Notes under the pieces: model-generated
What the model saw: the letters and a program-made list of their open reading frames with translations, nothing else
Database searches by the model: none
What the model was told of the DNA's origin: nothing
Position numbers and translations under genes: made by a program
In this document: positions 7,919 through 15,237 of the stretch, one piece after another
How positions within the stretch are numbered: position 1 is the first letter of the stretch
Layout of the letters: every line of letters begins with the position of its first letter
From: an uncultured Verrucomicrobiota bacterium
GTDB taxonomy: Bacteria; Verrucomicrobiota; Verrucomicrobiia; Verrucomicrobiales; Verrucomicrobiaceae
DNA length: 36,636 nucleotides
Direction: 5' to 3'
NCBI GenBank assembly: GCA_903838675.1
Contig: CAILZI010000182.1
Location: 1 to 36,636 of the forward strand

Positions 7919-8461
7919 ATGGCAGCGCTGCTCAAAATCCCCGGCATCAAGAATGCGACCGCATTCCATCTGGAGCGCTGGAGGCAGGTGTGTGCCGACC
8001 CCGGCCTGCGACGACTGCCAGAACGCATTGAAACCAATTGCTACGGACACATCGTCATGATGCCGCCACCTGGATTCACTCATTCCAATCTTCAATTGGA
8101 AATCGGCCATCTCCTCAAGATCCTTATGAACGGTGGACGTGCGCTCACTGAATGCGCCGTGCTGACAAGTGATGGCGTCAAAGGCGCAGATGTAGCATGG
8201 ATCTCGGAGAGCCGGGTGAAGCGTGGTTTGAAGGACGATGTGCTGACGATCGCGCCAGAGATCTGCGTGGAAGTCGTGTCGCCGGGAAATACCCGGCAGG
8301 AGATGGAGAACAAGCGTGAACTTTACTTCGCAGCGGGCGCTGATGAGGTGTGGTTCTGCGACCAGAAAGGAACGCTGCATTTCTTCCTCAAAGGCAGCGC
8401 GGAGACGGCGGCGAAATCGTCAGTATTGTGTCCATCAATGCCGAAGCGAGTGAAGGTGTAG
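7919..8461 (+). CDS. Uma2-family (DUF820) putative restriction-endonuclease-fold protein
   Basis: This is a 180-residue protein of the Uma2 family, which has a PD-(D/E)XK nuclease fold. Visible family blocks are HSNLQLEIGHLL, KGADVAWISESR (the active-site Asp region), ICVEVVSPGNTRQEMENKRELYFAAGADEVWFCD (split here as EVVSPGNT, then the Lys-containing MENKRELYFAAG) and a C-terminal beta strand. The cellular role of the family is poorly known. The ATG at 7919 is preferred over a GTG at 7835 because the family homology begins after it. It stands between pilD and the convergent sulfatase gene. Confidence 0.85.
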   Translation: MAALLKIPGIKNATAFHLERWRQVCADPGLRRLPERIETNCYGHIVMMPPPGFTHSNLQLEIGHLLKILMNGGRALTECAVLTSDGVKGADVAWISESRVKRGLKDDVLTIAPEICVEVVSPGNTRQEMENKRELYFAAGADEVWFCDQKGTLHFFLKGSAETAAKSSVLCPSMPKRVKV

Positions 8462-8568
8462 TTTGAGGTTGGAGCCATCGCCGCTGCCAGAAAGCATTTT
8501 TCATCTGGCATGGCGTCGATTTGCTGCTTGATCTCCCTCGTTGAAATGGCTGTAAGGATTGGGATCAC
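8462..8568 (-). pseudogene. Possible remnant of a small helical (antitoxin-like) gene
   Basis: A minus-strand frame starts with GTG at 8566-8568, sharing GTGA with the sulfatase stop codon. It encodes an N-terminus containing STREIKQQIDAMPDEKCFL, which looks like the helical start of small antitoxin-like proteins. After about 35 residues it runs into the antisense of the Uma2 gene and loses any protein-like pattern, ending at 8323. It may be a truncated gene or chance; the resemblance is from memory only. Confidence 0.3.
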
Positions 8569-10142
8569 TCCGCCTTCTTCTTACCCGCGCCCTTGCCTTT
8601 TGGCTGCTCCTGCACCGGCGGATTGACCTCGCCATCGAACGCCTTGTTTCCAAAGGCAAAGCGTGGGGGCGGCATCGTCTCCTTCACCTCGGCCTGCAGG
8701 CGCAGGATTTCGGCTTTGAGTTCCTTCACGGTCTCGGCGTAGGCCGGGTCATCGTAGAAGCTCTTGGTTTCGAGCGGGTCTTTCTCGCGGTCCATCAGCT
8801 CCCAGTCATCGACGTCTGGCTTGTAGTAATGGATGAGTTTGTAGCGGTCTGTGATGACGCCGTAGTGCGGGCGCACATGGTGCGGCACCGGGTACTCGTA
8901 GTAGTGGTAGTACAGGGACTTGCGCCAGTCGGCGGGCGTCTCGCCTTTGAAGAGCGGGACGAGGCTGCGACCATGCACATCCGGCAGGTTTGGGCACTGG
9001 GCGATGTCGAGGAAGGTGCTGGCAAAATCGATCAGGCTCACGATCTTGCTGCTCGTGCTGCCGGGCTTGATCACGCCGGGCCAGCGCACGAGAAACGGCG
9101 TGCGCAGGGACTCCTCAAAGATCCAGCGTTTGTCGAACCAGCCGTGCTCGCCGAGGTAAAAGCCCTGGTCGCTGCTCAGCATGACCACCGTGTCTTTCGT
9201 GAGTCCTTCTTTGTCGAGGTAGTCGAGCACGCGGCCCACGTTGTCGTCCACCGCCTTCACGCAGGCGAGGTAGTCGTGCATGTAGCGTTGGTAGCGCCAT
9301 TTCACGAGATCGCGCCCCGCCGGTGCTGCTTCCTTGTATTTGGCATTGCGTGGCTCGTAGTAGGCGTCCCAGGCTTTCTTCTGTTCTTCGTTCAAATTGC
9401 CGGGTGTCACGAGTTTCACATCACGATCTGTCATGGTGCGGTCGATGCCCATGTCATGATCACTCACCGCCTTGCTGCGTCCGGAGTAGCTGTCGAACAG
9501 CGTCTCGGGCTCTTCATACACGCGGTCCTTGTCAAAGCCGAGGTAGCGCACTGGCGGCTCCCACTCGCGGTGCGGGGCCTTGTGCTGGCACATCATCATG
9601 AAGGGTTTGGTTTTGTCACGCTGCTTGAGCCAGTCGAGCGTGAGGTCGCCGATGATGTCAGTGACGTAGCCCTCGTATTTCACATTCTTGCCGTTGTTGA
9701 TCATTGGCGGGTTGTAATACACCCCTTGGCCGGGCAGCACGTTCCAGTAGTCGTAACCCACAGGATCGGTCATGAGATGCCATTTGCCGATCATCGCCAT
9801 CTGATAGCCGCTCTTATGCATCAGCTTGGGGAAGGTCGGCTGGCTGCTGTCGAACTTGCTGTTGCTGTTGTTGTAGAAACCGTTGGCGTGCGAGTATTTG
9901 CCAGTCTGGATCACCGCACGGCTCGGGCCGCAGATCGAGTTCGTCACGAGGCAGCGGTCAAAACGCATCCCCTCTTTGGCGATGCGGTCCATGTTCGGCG
10001 TTTCAAGCAGCTTGCGGTGGTCGCCGTAGCAGCTCATCGCCTGGTAGGCCAGGTCATCGCAAAAAATGAAGACGATGTTGGGCGGCTGCGCAGCGCTGGC
10101 GGCAGACGCGAGCAGAAGTGAGGCAAAGAGAGAACGAATCAT
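8565..10142 (-). CDS. Secreted sulfatase (formylglycine-dependent)
   Basis: This 525-residue exported arylsulfatase-superfamily enzyme hydrolyses sulfate esters, probably on polysaccharides or glycosaminoglycans. It starts MIRSLFASLLLASAASAAQ, a clear signal peptide, then PPNIVFIFCDDLAYQ with the calcium-binding Asp pair (29-30). The formylglycine site CGPSR has Cys71 as the modified residue, so it is of the cysteine type and needs a maturase encoded elsewhere. GKWH, SSDQGFYLGEHGWFDKRW and the DPLET segment are typical of the iduronate-2-sulfatase/heparan-sulfatase-like group. The tail is Lys/Gly/Pro-rich. It lies 60 bases downstream of the small gene and the sugar transporter genes on the same strand. 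Specificity is unknown. Confidence 0.93.
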   Translation of the reverse strand: MIRSLFASLLLASAASAAQPPNIVFIFCDDLAYQAMSCYGDHRKLLETPNMDRIAKEGMRFDRCLVTNSICGPSRAVIQTGKYSHANGFYNNSNSKFDSSQPTFPKLMHKSGYQMAMIGKWHLMTDPVGYDYWNVLPGQGVYYNPPMINNGKNVKYEGYVTDIIGDLTLDWLKQRDKTKPFMMMCQHKAPHREWEPPVRYLGFDKDRVYEEPETLFDSYSGRSKAVSDHDMGIDRTMTDRDVKLVTPGNLNEEQKKAWDAYYEPRNAKYKEAAPAGRDLVKWRYQRYMHDYLACVKAVDDNVGRVLDYLDKEGLTKDTVVMLSSDQGFYLGEHGWFDKRWIFEESLRTPFLVRWPGVIKPGSTSSKIVSLIDFASTFLDIAQCPNLPDVHGRSLVPLFKGETPADWRKSLYYHYYEYPVPHHVRPHYGVITDRYKLIHYYKPDVDDWELMDREKDPLETKSFYDDPAYAETVKELKAEILRLQAEVKETMPPPRFAFGNKAFDGEVNPPVQEQPKGKGAGKKKAE

Positions 10143-10202
10143 GGTAGATTGAAATGCTGACTGTCGAACGCGTAAAAGAGTGGAGCTTTTCAAAAGAATC
10201 AC

Positions 10203-10487
10203 TCACGGTGGGGGCTTCTCACCGAACATCTCGGGAGACGCCCATTGGCTGTAGCAGTTCAGCCTTTCAGGCACTTCGGCAATGGCTTCAGACGGGCCTT
10301 CAATATCCCAAAGATGTTCCCATCCACCGGAGCTATAACTGGTAACTTTGACTTTGCCTTTCCACTTCTCCAGCCAGTCACACATCCAAATGAAATCTGG
10401 TGGACGTTCGTCACCGGGATGATCTACAAAGATGGTGGCTCGTTTTGTTTCTGACATTGTCTGCTTACAATGGAGGGATGTTTTCAC
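10203..10487 (-). CDS. Small hypothetical protein between xylG and the sulfatase gene
   Basis: This is a 94-residue ORF if started at GTG 10485-10487, or 84 residues from the ATG at 10455-10457 (MSETKRATIFVDHPGDERP). The GTG start shares GTGA with the xylG stop codon, the same coupling seen elsewhere in this unit, but the recognisably protein-like part begins near the ATG. It is rich in Trp, Pro and acidic residues (DFIWMCDWLEKW, GGWEHLWDIEGP). It has no signal peptide and no membrane segment. I do not recognise a family. Its position in a xylF-xylG-sulfatase unit suggests linked expression but says nothing about function. Confidence 0.6.
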   Translation of the reverse strand: MKTSLHCKQTMSETKRATIFVDHPGDERPPDFIWMCDWLEKWKGKVKVTSYSSGGWEHLWDIEGPSEAIAEVPERLNCYSQWASPEMFGEKPPP

Positions 10488-11995
10488 CCCGCATGCCCCA
10501 TGGCGGCGGCCATGAGTTTTTCCTGCGTGGCCTCGGTGCGGCTGAAGGAGCCACCGATGCGGCCGGCATTGAGCATGAGAATGCGGTCGCTCATGCCGAT
10601 GAGTTCCGGCAGTTCGCTGGAGACGAGGATCACGGCTTTGCCGGCGGCGGTGAGCTGATTGATGATCTCGTAGATTTCCAGCTTGGCACCCACATCGATG
10701 CCACGGGTGGGCTCATCGAGCAGAATGACCGTGGGTTCGGTGAGCAGCGCTTTGCCCAGCACCACTTTTTGCTGATTCCCCCCGGAGAGCTTGCCCACGA
10801 TCGCTTCGAGTCCGGTGGCTTTGACACGCAGTGAGTCGAACATGCTCTGATTGCGCCGGATCTCCGCATTGCGCTGGATGAACCCACCATGCACGACACT
10901 GGCCAGGGATGAGAGCGACAGATTGAATCCAATCTCCTGCTCAAGGTGCAGGCCGTAACGGCGGCGATCTTCTGAAGCGAGCACCATCCCGCGCTGAATG
11001 ATCGTCTCCGGTGTGAGGCCGCTGAGCGATTGATCATTCAGCTGCACGCTGCCGGAAACATGACGTCCCCAGGCACCGAACAGGTGCATGAGCAGTTCCG
11101 TGCGCCCTGCGCCCATGAGTCCGCCAATGCCCAGCACTTCACCTGCACGCAGTTCAAAGCTGATGTCGTGCAGCCGCATGGTGCCGGTTTCTGCGTCAGC
11201 CACGCTCAGGGAATCCGCTCGCAGAATCACATCTCCCGGCTGGCTAGTGCGGCGTGGGAAGAGATCGCCGATCTCGCGCCCCACCATGTGGCGAATGACT
11301 TCGGCCTTGCTCGTGTCGGCGGCGTTCTTCGTGCCCACCGTCGAGCCATCCCTCAGCACCGTGATGCGGTCCGCGATGCCGAAGACTTCATCGAGTTTGT
11401 GGGAGATGTAGATGCTGGCGATGCCGCGCTGACGGAGATCGCGCAGGATGTCGAGCAGGATCAAAACCTCATGCTCTGCCAGGGCAGCGGTCGGTTCGTC
11501 GAGAATCAAAATCTTCGAGTTCTTGGCCAGCGCCTTGATGATTTCTACAAGCTGCTTCTGTCCCACGCCCAGCGTGCGCACCGGTGCTGCAGGGTCGAGA
11601 TCGACCTTGAAACGATTCAGCAATGCCTGCGCCTCCTGATACATCCGTGGCCAGTCGATGAAGGCACCCCAGCGGCGCGGCTCACGCCCCAGAAAGATGT
11701 TTTCCGCCACCGTCATTTCCTCAACGAGCGCCAGCTCCTGGTAAATCACCGCCAGCCCGGCCTTCTCCGCATCTTTGATCGTTTCAAAGCGTGCTTCAGC
11801 TCCATTGACCTCGAACGAACCCTCGTAGCTGCCATGCGGATGAATGCCGGAGAGCAGTTTGATCAGCGTGCTCTTGCCTGCACCGTTTTCTCCGCACAGT
11901 GCATGGATCTCGCCTTCCCGAAGGTCAAAGGAGACCTCCTTGAGCGCAGTGACGCCGGGAAAGCGTTTGGTGATGTTTTGTGCGCGAAGGATCAT
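10484..11995 (-). CDS. xylG: Sugar ABC transporter ATPase with two ABC domains (XylG/MglA type)
   Basis: This 503-residue protein would energise uptake of a monosaccharide such as xylose at the inner membrane. The first ABC domain has Walker A GENGAGKST (about 35-43), the signature-like LGVGQKQLVEI and Walker B ILILDEPTAAL. The second has a degenerate Walker A (GGLMGAGRTE), the signature LSGGNQQKV and Walker B ILLDEPTRGIDVG. This double-domain layout is standard for the CUT2 family. The start codon overlaps the xylF stop by four bases (ATGA). The expected third component, a XylH-type permease, is not found downstream, where a small unknown gene and the sulfatase follow instead. Confidence 0.94.
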   Translation of the reverse strand: MILRAQNITKRFPGVTALKEVSFDLREGEIHALCGENGAGKSTLIKLLSGIHPHGSYEGSFEVNGAEARFETIKDAEKAGLAVIYQELALVEEMTVAENIFLGREPRRWGAFIDWPRMYQEAQALLNRFKVDLDPAAPVRTLGVGQKQLVEIIKALAKNSKILILDEPTAALAEHEVLILLDILRDLRQRGIASIYISHKLDEVFGIADRITVLRDGSTVGTKNAADTSKAEVIRHMVGREIGDLFPRRTSQPGDVILRADSLSVADAETGTMRLHDISFELRAGEVLGIGGLMGAGRTELLMHLFGAWGRHVSGSVQLNDQSLSGLTPETIIQRGMVLASEDRRRYGLHLEQEIGFNLSLSSLASVVHGGFIQRNAEIRRNQSMFDSLRVKATGLEAIVGKLSGGNQQKVVLGKALLTEPTVILLDEPTRGIDVGAKLEIYEIINQLTAAGKAVILVSSELPELIGMSDRILMLNAGRIGGSFSRTEATQEKLMAAAMGHAG

Positions 11996-13041
11996 GGTTG
12001 TGAAGATTGGAACACGTCGCTCTCTTTGCGGAAACCATCCTTAACGACGGTCTCTCGCAGATTCTCCTTCGTGACTGAGATAATGTCCAGCAGGACGGAA
12101 GGCACGTCAGTCTTGCCGTTGGCAACCGCATCACGCGCAATGACCGGCTGGCGGCGGGCCAGCTTGAGCGCAAGGTCGGCGGCCTGGGTGGCGATGCTTT
12201 GGATTGGCTTGTAAACCGTCATGGCCTGCGTGCCCTGGGCGATGCGCTGGCAGGCCGCGAGATCGGCGTCCTGTCCGGTGACAATGATCTTGCCGGCGAG
12301 TCCCTCTTCCGTCAGCGCCTGAATGGCTCCACCGGCGGTGCCATCGTTGCTGGCCAGGATGGCGTCAAAGTTCGGGCCGTTTTTGGTGATGGCCGCATTG
12401 GTGATCTTCTTGGCGCTGTCGGGCTTCCAGTCTTCGGCCCAGTCTTCAAACAGCACCTCCACTTTGCCTGCGGCAATCAGAGGCTGCAGGATGTTGTCCT
12501 GCCCCTGCTTGAAGAGCTTGGCGTTGTTGTCGGTCTTCGCGCCGTAGATGCGGATGAGGCGCAGCTTGCCGCCTGCAGGGATGCGCTCTGCAAGGAACTT
12601 CGCCTGAAGTTCGCCGACCTTCACATTGTCAAAGGTCAGGTAAAGGTCGAGATCGCACTCCGTGATCAGACGATCATACGACAGCACGGGAATGCCAGCC
12701 TGATGTGCGAGGTTCACCGCCTTGGCCATCGCCGCGCCGTCATGCGGGATGATGACGAGCGCATCGACCTTCTGCGTGATGAGGCTCTCAACATTCTGCA
12801 GCTGAATGGCGTCGTTGCTGTTCGCAGACTGCACCAGCACATCAGCCCCTGCGGCCTGCACTTTGGCGGTAAACAGGTCACGGTCCACCTGCCAGCGCTC
12901 CTCCTTGAGCGTGTCCATCGACAGGCCGATGACCGGTCGCTGGCGGGTTGTCGTGACGCCTGCACCGCCACGGGCAATCACAAGACCAGTGAGAACGCTG
13001 AGAGCGCAGGAAACGAGAACGAGCAGGATGCGGGCGGGCAT
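11992..13041 (-). CDS. xylF: Sugar ABC transporter substrate-binding protein (XylF-like)
   Basis: This is a 349-residue periplasmic-binding protein of the ribose/xylose type. An N-terminal hydrophobic segment (ARILLVLVSCALSVLTGLVI) exports it. The mature part has IGLSMDTLKEERWQVDRD, VLVQSANSNDAIQLQNVESL, ALVIIPHDGAAM, LSYDRLI and LTFDNVKVGELQA, closely following the pattern of the xylose-binding protein XylF. ILASNDGTAGGAIQAL and VTGQDADLAACQRIAQG form the C-lobe. The ligand is probably xylose or a related sugar; the presence of a sulfatase in the same unit may point to a sulfated plant or algal glycan source. It is first in the minus-strand unit; a palindromic element lies just upstream. Confidence 0.93.
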   Translation of the reverse strand: MPARILLVLVSCALSVLTGLVIARGGAGVTTTRQRPVIGLSMDTLKEERWQVDRDLFTAKVQAAGADVLVQSANSNDAIQLQNVESLITQKVDALVIIPHDGAAMAKAVNLAHQAGIPVLSYDRLITECDLDLYLTFDNVKVGELQAKFLAERIPAGGKLRLIRIYGAKTDNNAKLFKQGQDNILQPLIAAGKVEVLFEDWAEDWKPDSAKKITNAAITKNGPNFDAILASNDGTAGGAIQALTEEGLAGKIIVTGQDADLAACQRIAQGTQAMTVYKPIQSIATQAADLALKLARRQPVIARDAVANGKTDVPSVLLDIISVTKENLRETVVKDGFRKESDVFQSSQP

Positions 13042-13069
13042 GCCTGCTGTTTTAGCGAATCAGGTCTTG

Positions 13070-13276
13070 TAGTGCAAGCGTCCTGCTTGCTCTTCCGAAG
13101 TGCGATGGGCACTCCTGCCCGTCGTTCAACGCTGCCGCCAACTCATTGGCTCGCGATTTGCCACAAACGGAGGCCTGGAGAGTTCCATACCTTTGATGGG
13201 CGCCATCGTGGGTCTGTTTGGGAATCACGAGTTCTGGCGGCACGCTCGCCGACGGGCAGGAGTGCCCATCGTACTT
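13070..13276. repeat. Compound palindromic repeat element
   Basis: A TAGT followed by hairpin GCAAGC-GTCCT-GCTTGC (13070-13090) is followed by a perfect 22-bp inverted repeat at 13103-13124 and 13250-13271. That repeat extends with one mismatch to 13098-13124 and 13250-13276. Each arm is itself a hairpin, GATGGGC-ACTCCT-GCCCGTC with one G-U pair. Inner flanks also match imperfectly (TGCCGCCA at 13133-13140 against the reverse of 13237-13244). It fills the gap between xylF (start) and rsfS (end). The arm core TGGGCRCTCYTGCCC also occurs at 26083-26098. It looks like a REP/MITE-type mobile palindrome. Confidence 0.75.
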
Positions 13277-13281
13277 GTGTG

Positions 13282-13767
13282 CTACTTCTTCTTCGTGGCC
13301 TTTTTGGCGGCGGCCTTCTTGGCCGGAGCTTTTTTGGCAGCCACCTTTTTCACCGCAGCTTTCTTGGCGGCCGCCTTCTTCGCAGCCTTGGGTTTCGGCT
13401 CCGGTTCAGGCTCTGGCACTTCGAGGTTCAGCGCCATTTCCGGGGCGTCTCCCCAGAGCTCTTCGAGGGCGTAGAACTCGCGCTTTTCCGGCGTGAGGAT
13501 GTGCACCATGACGCTGCCATAGACGAGGATGATCCACTGGCTCTCAAAATTGCCGTCTTTGACGTCCGGCGGAGTGGCGTGCTCTTCCTTCATGCGTTCG
13601 ACGATCTCGTCGCGCACGGCTCGCAGCTGCGGCGTGGACATGGCCGTGACGAGCACGAAGTAGTCGGAGATGGGCGAGAGGCCGCGCAGGTCCAGAATGC
13701 GGATGTTCTCCGCTTTTTTGTCATCGGCGTAAAGGGCGCAGGCGCGGGCAATTTCGAGGTCTTCCAT
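13282..13767 (-). CDS. rsfS: Ribosomal silencing factor RsfS with Lys/Ala-rich tail
   Basis: RsfS binds ribosomal protein L14 and blocks joining of the 30S and 50S subunits in slow growth. Residues 1-115 carry the family blocks: IRILDLRGLSPISDYFVLVTA, RAVRDEIVERM and the ending IILVYGSVMVHILTPEKREFYALEELWGDA. Residues 118-161 are an added tail, first Pro/Glu repeats and then repeated AAKK-type units like those in histone H1-like proteins. Most RsfS proteins end near residue 115, so the tail is extra. The start MEDLEIARAC is the only sensible one; the open frame continues upstream into unrelated antisense sequence. The usual neighbour nadD is absent here. The gene diverges from the secreted-protein operon. 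Confidence 0.93.
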   Translation of the reverse strand: MEDLEIARACALYADDKKAENIRILDLRGLSPISDYFVLVTAMSTPQLRAVRDEIVERMKEEHATPPDVKDGNFESQWIILVYGSVMVHILTPEKREFYALEELWGDAPEMALNLEVPEPEPEPKPKAAKKAAAKKAAVKKVAAKKAPAKKAAAKKATKKK

Positions 13768-13887
13768 GGTTGTGTAGTATCTAACGCACAGCCATAAGCA
13801 CGGATTTGAGCCTTTTGACAGAACTTTTACACTCCCATCATGCGGCGTTGACGCAAGCCACCGCCCATGCGCCACTCTCCCGGCACA

Positions 13888-15225
13888 ATGAAAACACACT
13901 TCTGCCTCTTTCTCGCCTGCGTCAGCCTGGTCATTGCGCAGGACCCGCCCAAGGATCCGTTTGTTAAGGAAGACAAGAAGGTCGTGCCAGCCGCAGTCGC
14001 CGACGGTCAGGCCCGTCCGGTGAAAAATATTCCCTGCTTCATCGAGACCTTCACACTGCCGCAGGCAAACTATGCCGCACTGCTGGATGCGCCAGACGGG
14101 CAAGACAAGCTTTACACGAATTTGGTGGCGGCGGTGAAAGCGGGCACCGCGCGGCTGGATGGCTGCCATTTGATCGTGACCCACCCTGGCACACGCTGCA
14201 CTGTGGAGAGCACGAATGAGCTGGTTTACCCCACGGAGTGGACCCCCGCTGACCGCGCTGGCTTTCAATACCCCACGGCTTTTGAGATGCACCAGCTCGG
14301 AGACCGGTTTGAATTTGAGCCCACTTTGCAAGATGAAAGCAGCGCTCTTAACGTGACGCAGTCGTTCTCGAGGGACCGTTTTCAAGGCCTGCGGTTGTTC
14401 AAGGCGGACAGCACACTGGCGGGCATTCCTATGGCGGACCTGATTGTGCGCATTGGGACGTCCAGTTGTCGCGTGATTCCCGGCATTCCGACGTTCCTCA
14501 GCACCTTGAAGGATGCGCAGACAGGAAGCATCACGCTGGTGTTTGCCACCCTGCAGGTCATCACCTTTCCCGTGCCCAAGACGGCCGTTGAGAGCAAAGG
14601 AAACTTGATGCTGACCGCCCGCGTCATTTCGCTCGACCGCATGAAGGGATGGGAGCTGCTCAAAAAGCATGCCATGGAGGGCGGGGCCTGTCTGGCGGCA
14701 TTGAAGCCGCTGCTGGCGTCCAAGGAGGCGACGCTTGAGCACATTGCCACGATCAACACGCAATCAAGCGTGCGTGCCTTGCATGAGTCGGGCCTCGTTT
14801 ATACCTATGGCACCGAGTACGCGCCCCCCACCGCGAATGCACTTTTGGAGAAGAATAATGATGTAAAAAAGGCAGCGGCTGAAGCCCGGCCTGAGGGGCT
14901 AGCCGGGACCACGGCTTCGGAAAGCCGCGGCACAGGGTTTCGCCTGGAGGTGGAGCCGACCCGCAGCGCGGATGGCACTCTGACTGAGATGACTCTGGCT
15001 CCCGAGTTCGTCAGCATGACGGGCAATTTGAAGGACAAAAACTGGAACGAGCATTACCCAGAGTTGCCGCTGTTTTCATGTCAGAAGATCACCACGGGAT
15101 ACGCGCAGCTAATTGGCACAACAGCGCTCGTCGGTACGATGAATCCACCCGGAGACACCGGAGCAAACGAGCACAAGGATGAGGGCCGCATGTGGCTGTT
15201 TTTTATGGACGTGAATCCTGAATGA
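13888..15225 (+). CDS. Secreted protein with duplicated secretin-like halves, copy 1
   Basis: This is a 445-residue exported protein of unknown function, starting MKTHFCLFLACVSLVIAQ (signal peptide). It consists of two related halves, about residues 48-230 and 238-445. Each has a helical segment, then a strand pattern like ELVYPTEW or GLVYTYGTEY, then FEFEPTLQDESS or FRLEVEPTRSADG, and a final strand-rich block ending SITLVFATLQV or MWLFFMDVNPE. The second pattern, with YPTE, xEVEPT and a closing lVGTxNPPG...LFFM, is reminiscent of the beta-domain of bacterial secretins, though no N-domains are present. It is the first gene of a four-gene unit ending in a two-component system; the gap to copy 2 is 12 bases. 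An ATG at 13867 is a less likely start. Confidence 0.8.
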   Translation: MKTHFCLFLACVSLVIAQDPPKDPFVKEDKKVVPAAVADGQARPVKNIPCFIETFTLPQANYAALLDAPDGQDKLYTNLVAAVKAGTARLDGCHLIVTHPGTRCTVESTNELVYPTEWTPADRAGFQYPTAFEMHQLGDRFEFEPTLQDESSALNVTQSFSRDRFQGLRLFKADSTLAGIPMADLIVRIGTSSCRVIPGIPTFLSTLKDAQTGSITLVFATLQVITFPVPKTAVESKGNLMLTARVISLDRMKGWELLKKHAMEGGACLAALKPLLASKEATLEHIATINTQSSVRALHESGLVYTYGTEYAPPTANALLEKNNDVKKAAAEARPEGLAGTTASESRGTGFRLEVEPTRSADGTLTEMTLAPEFVSMTGNLKDKNWNEHYPELPLFSCQKITTGYAQLIGTTALVGTMNPPGDTGANEHKDEGRMWLFFMDVNPE

Positions 15226-15237
15226 AGACTGCCCATC

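Noticed and set aside
8559..10121. Plus-strand ORF of 520 codons opposite the sulfatase gene
   Set aside because: Antisense shadow: the minus strand holds a sulfatase with all active-site motifs, and this frame shows only Val/Ala/His-rich low-complexity sequence.
12199..13797. Plus-strand ORF of 532 codons across xylF, the palindrome element and rsfS
   Set aside because: It runs antisense through two recognised genes and a repeat element and has no coherent protein pattern.
13815..13820. TTGACA as -35 of the secreted-protein/two-component operon
   Set aside because: The hexamer 17 bases on is TCATGC, too far from TATAAT to claim a promoter.
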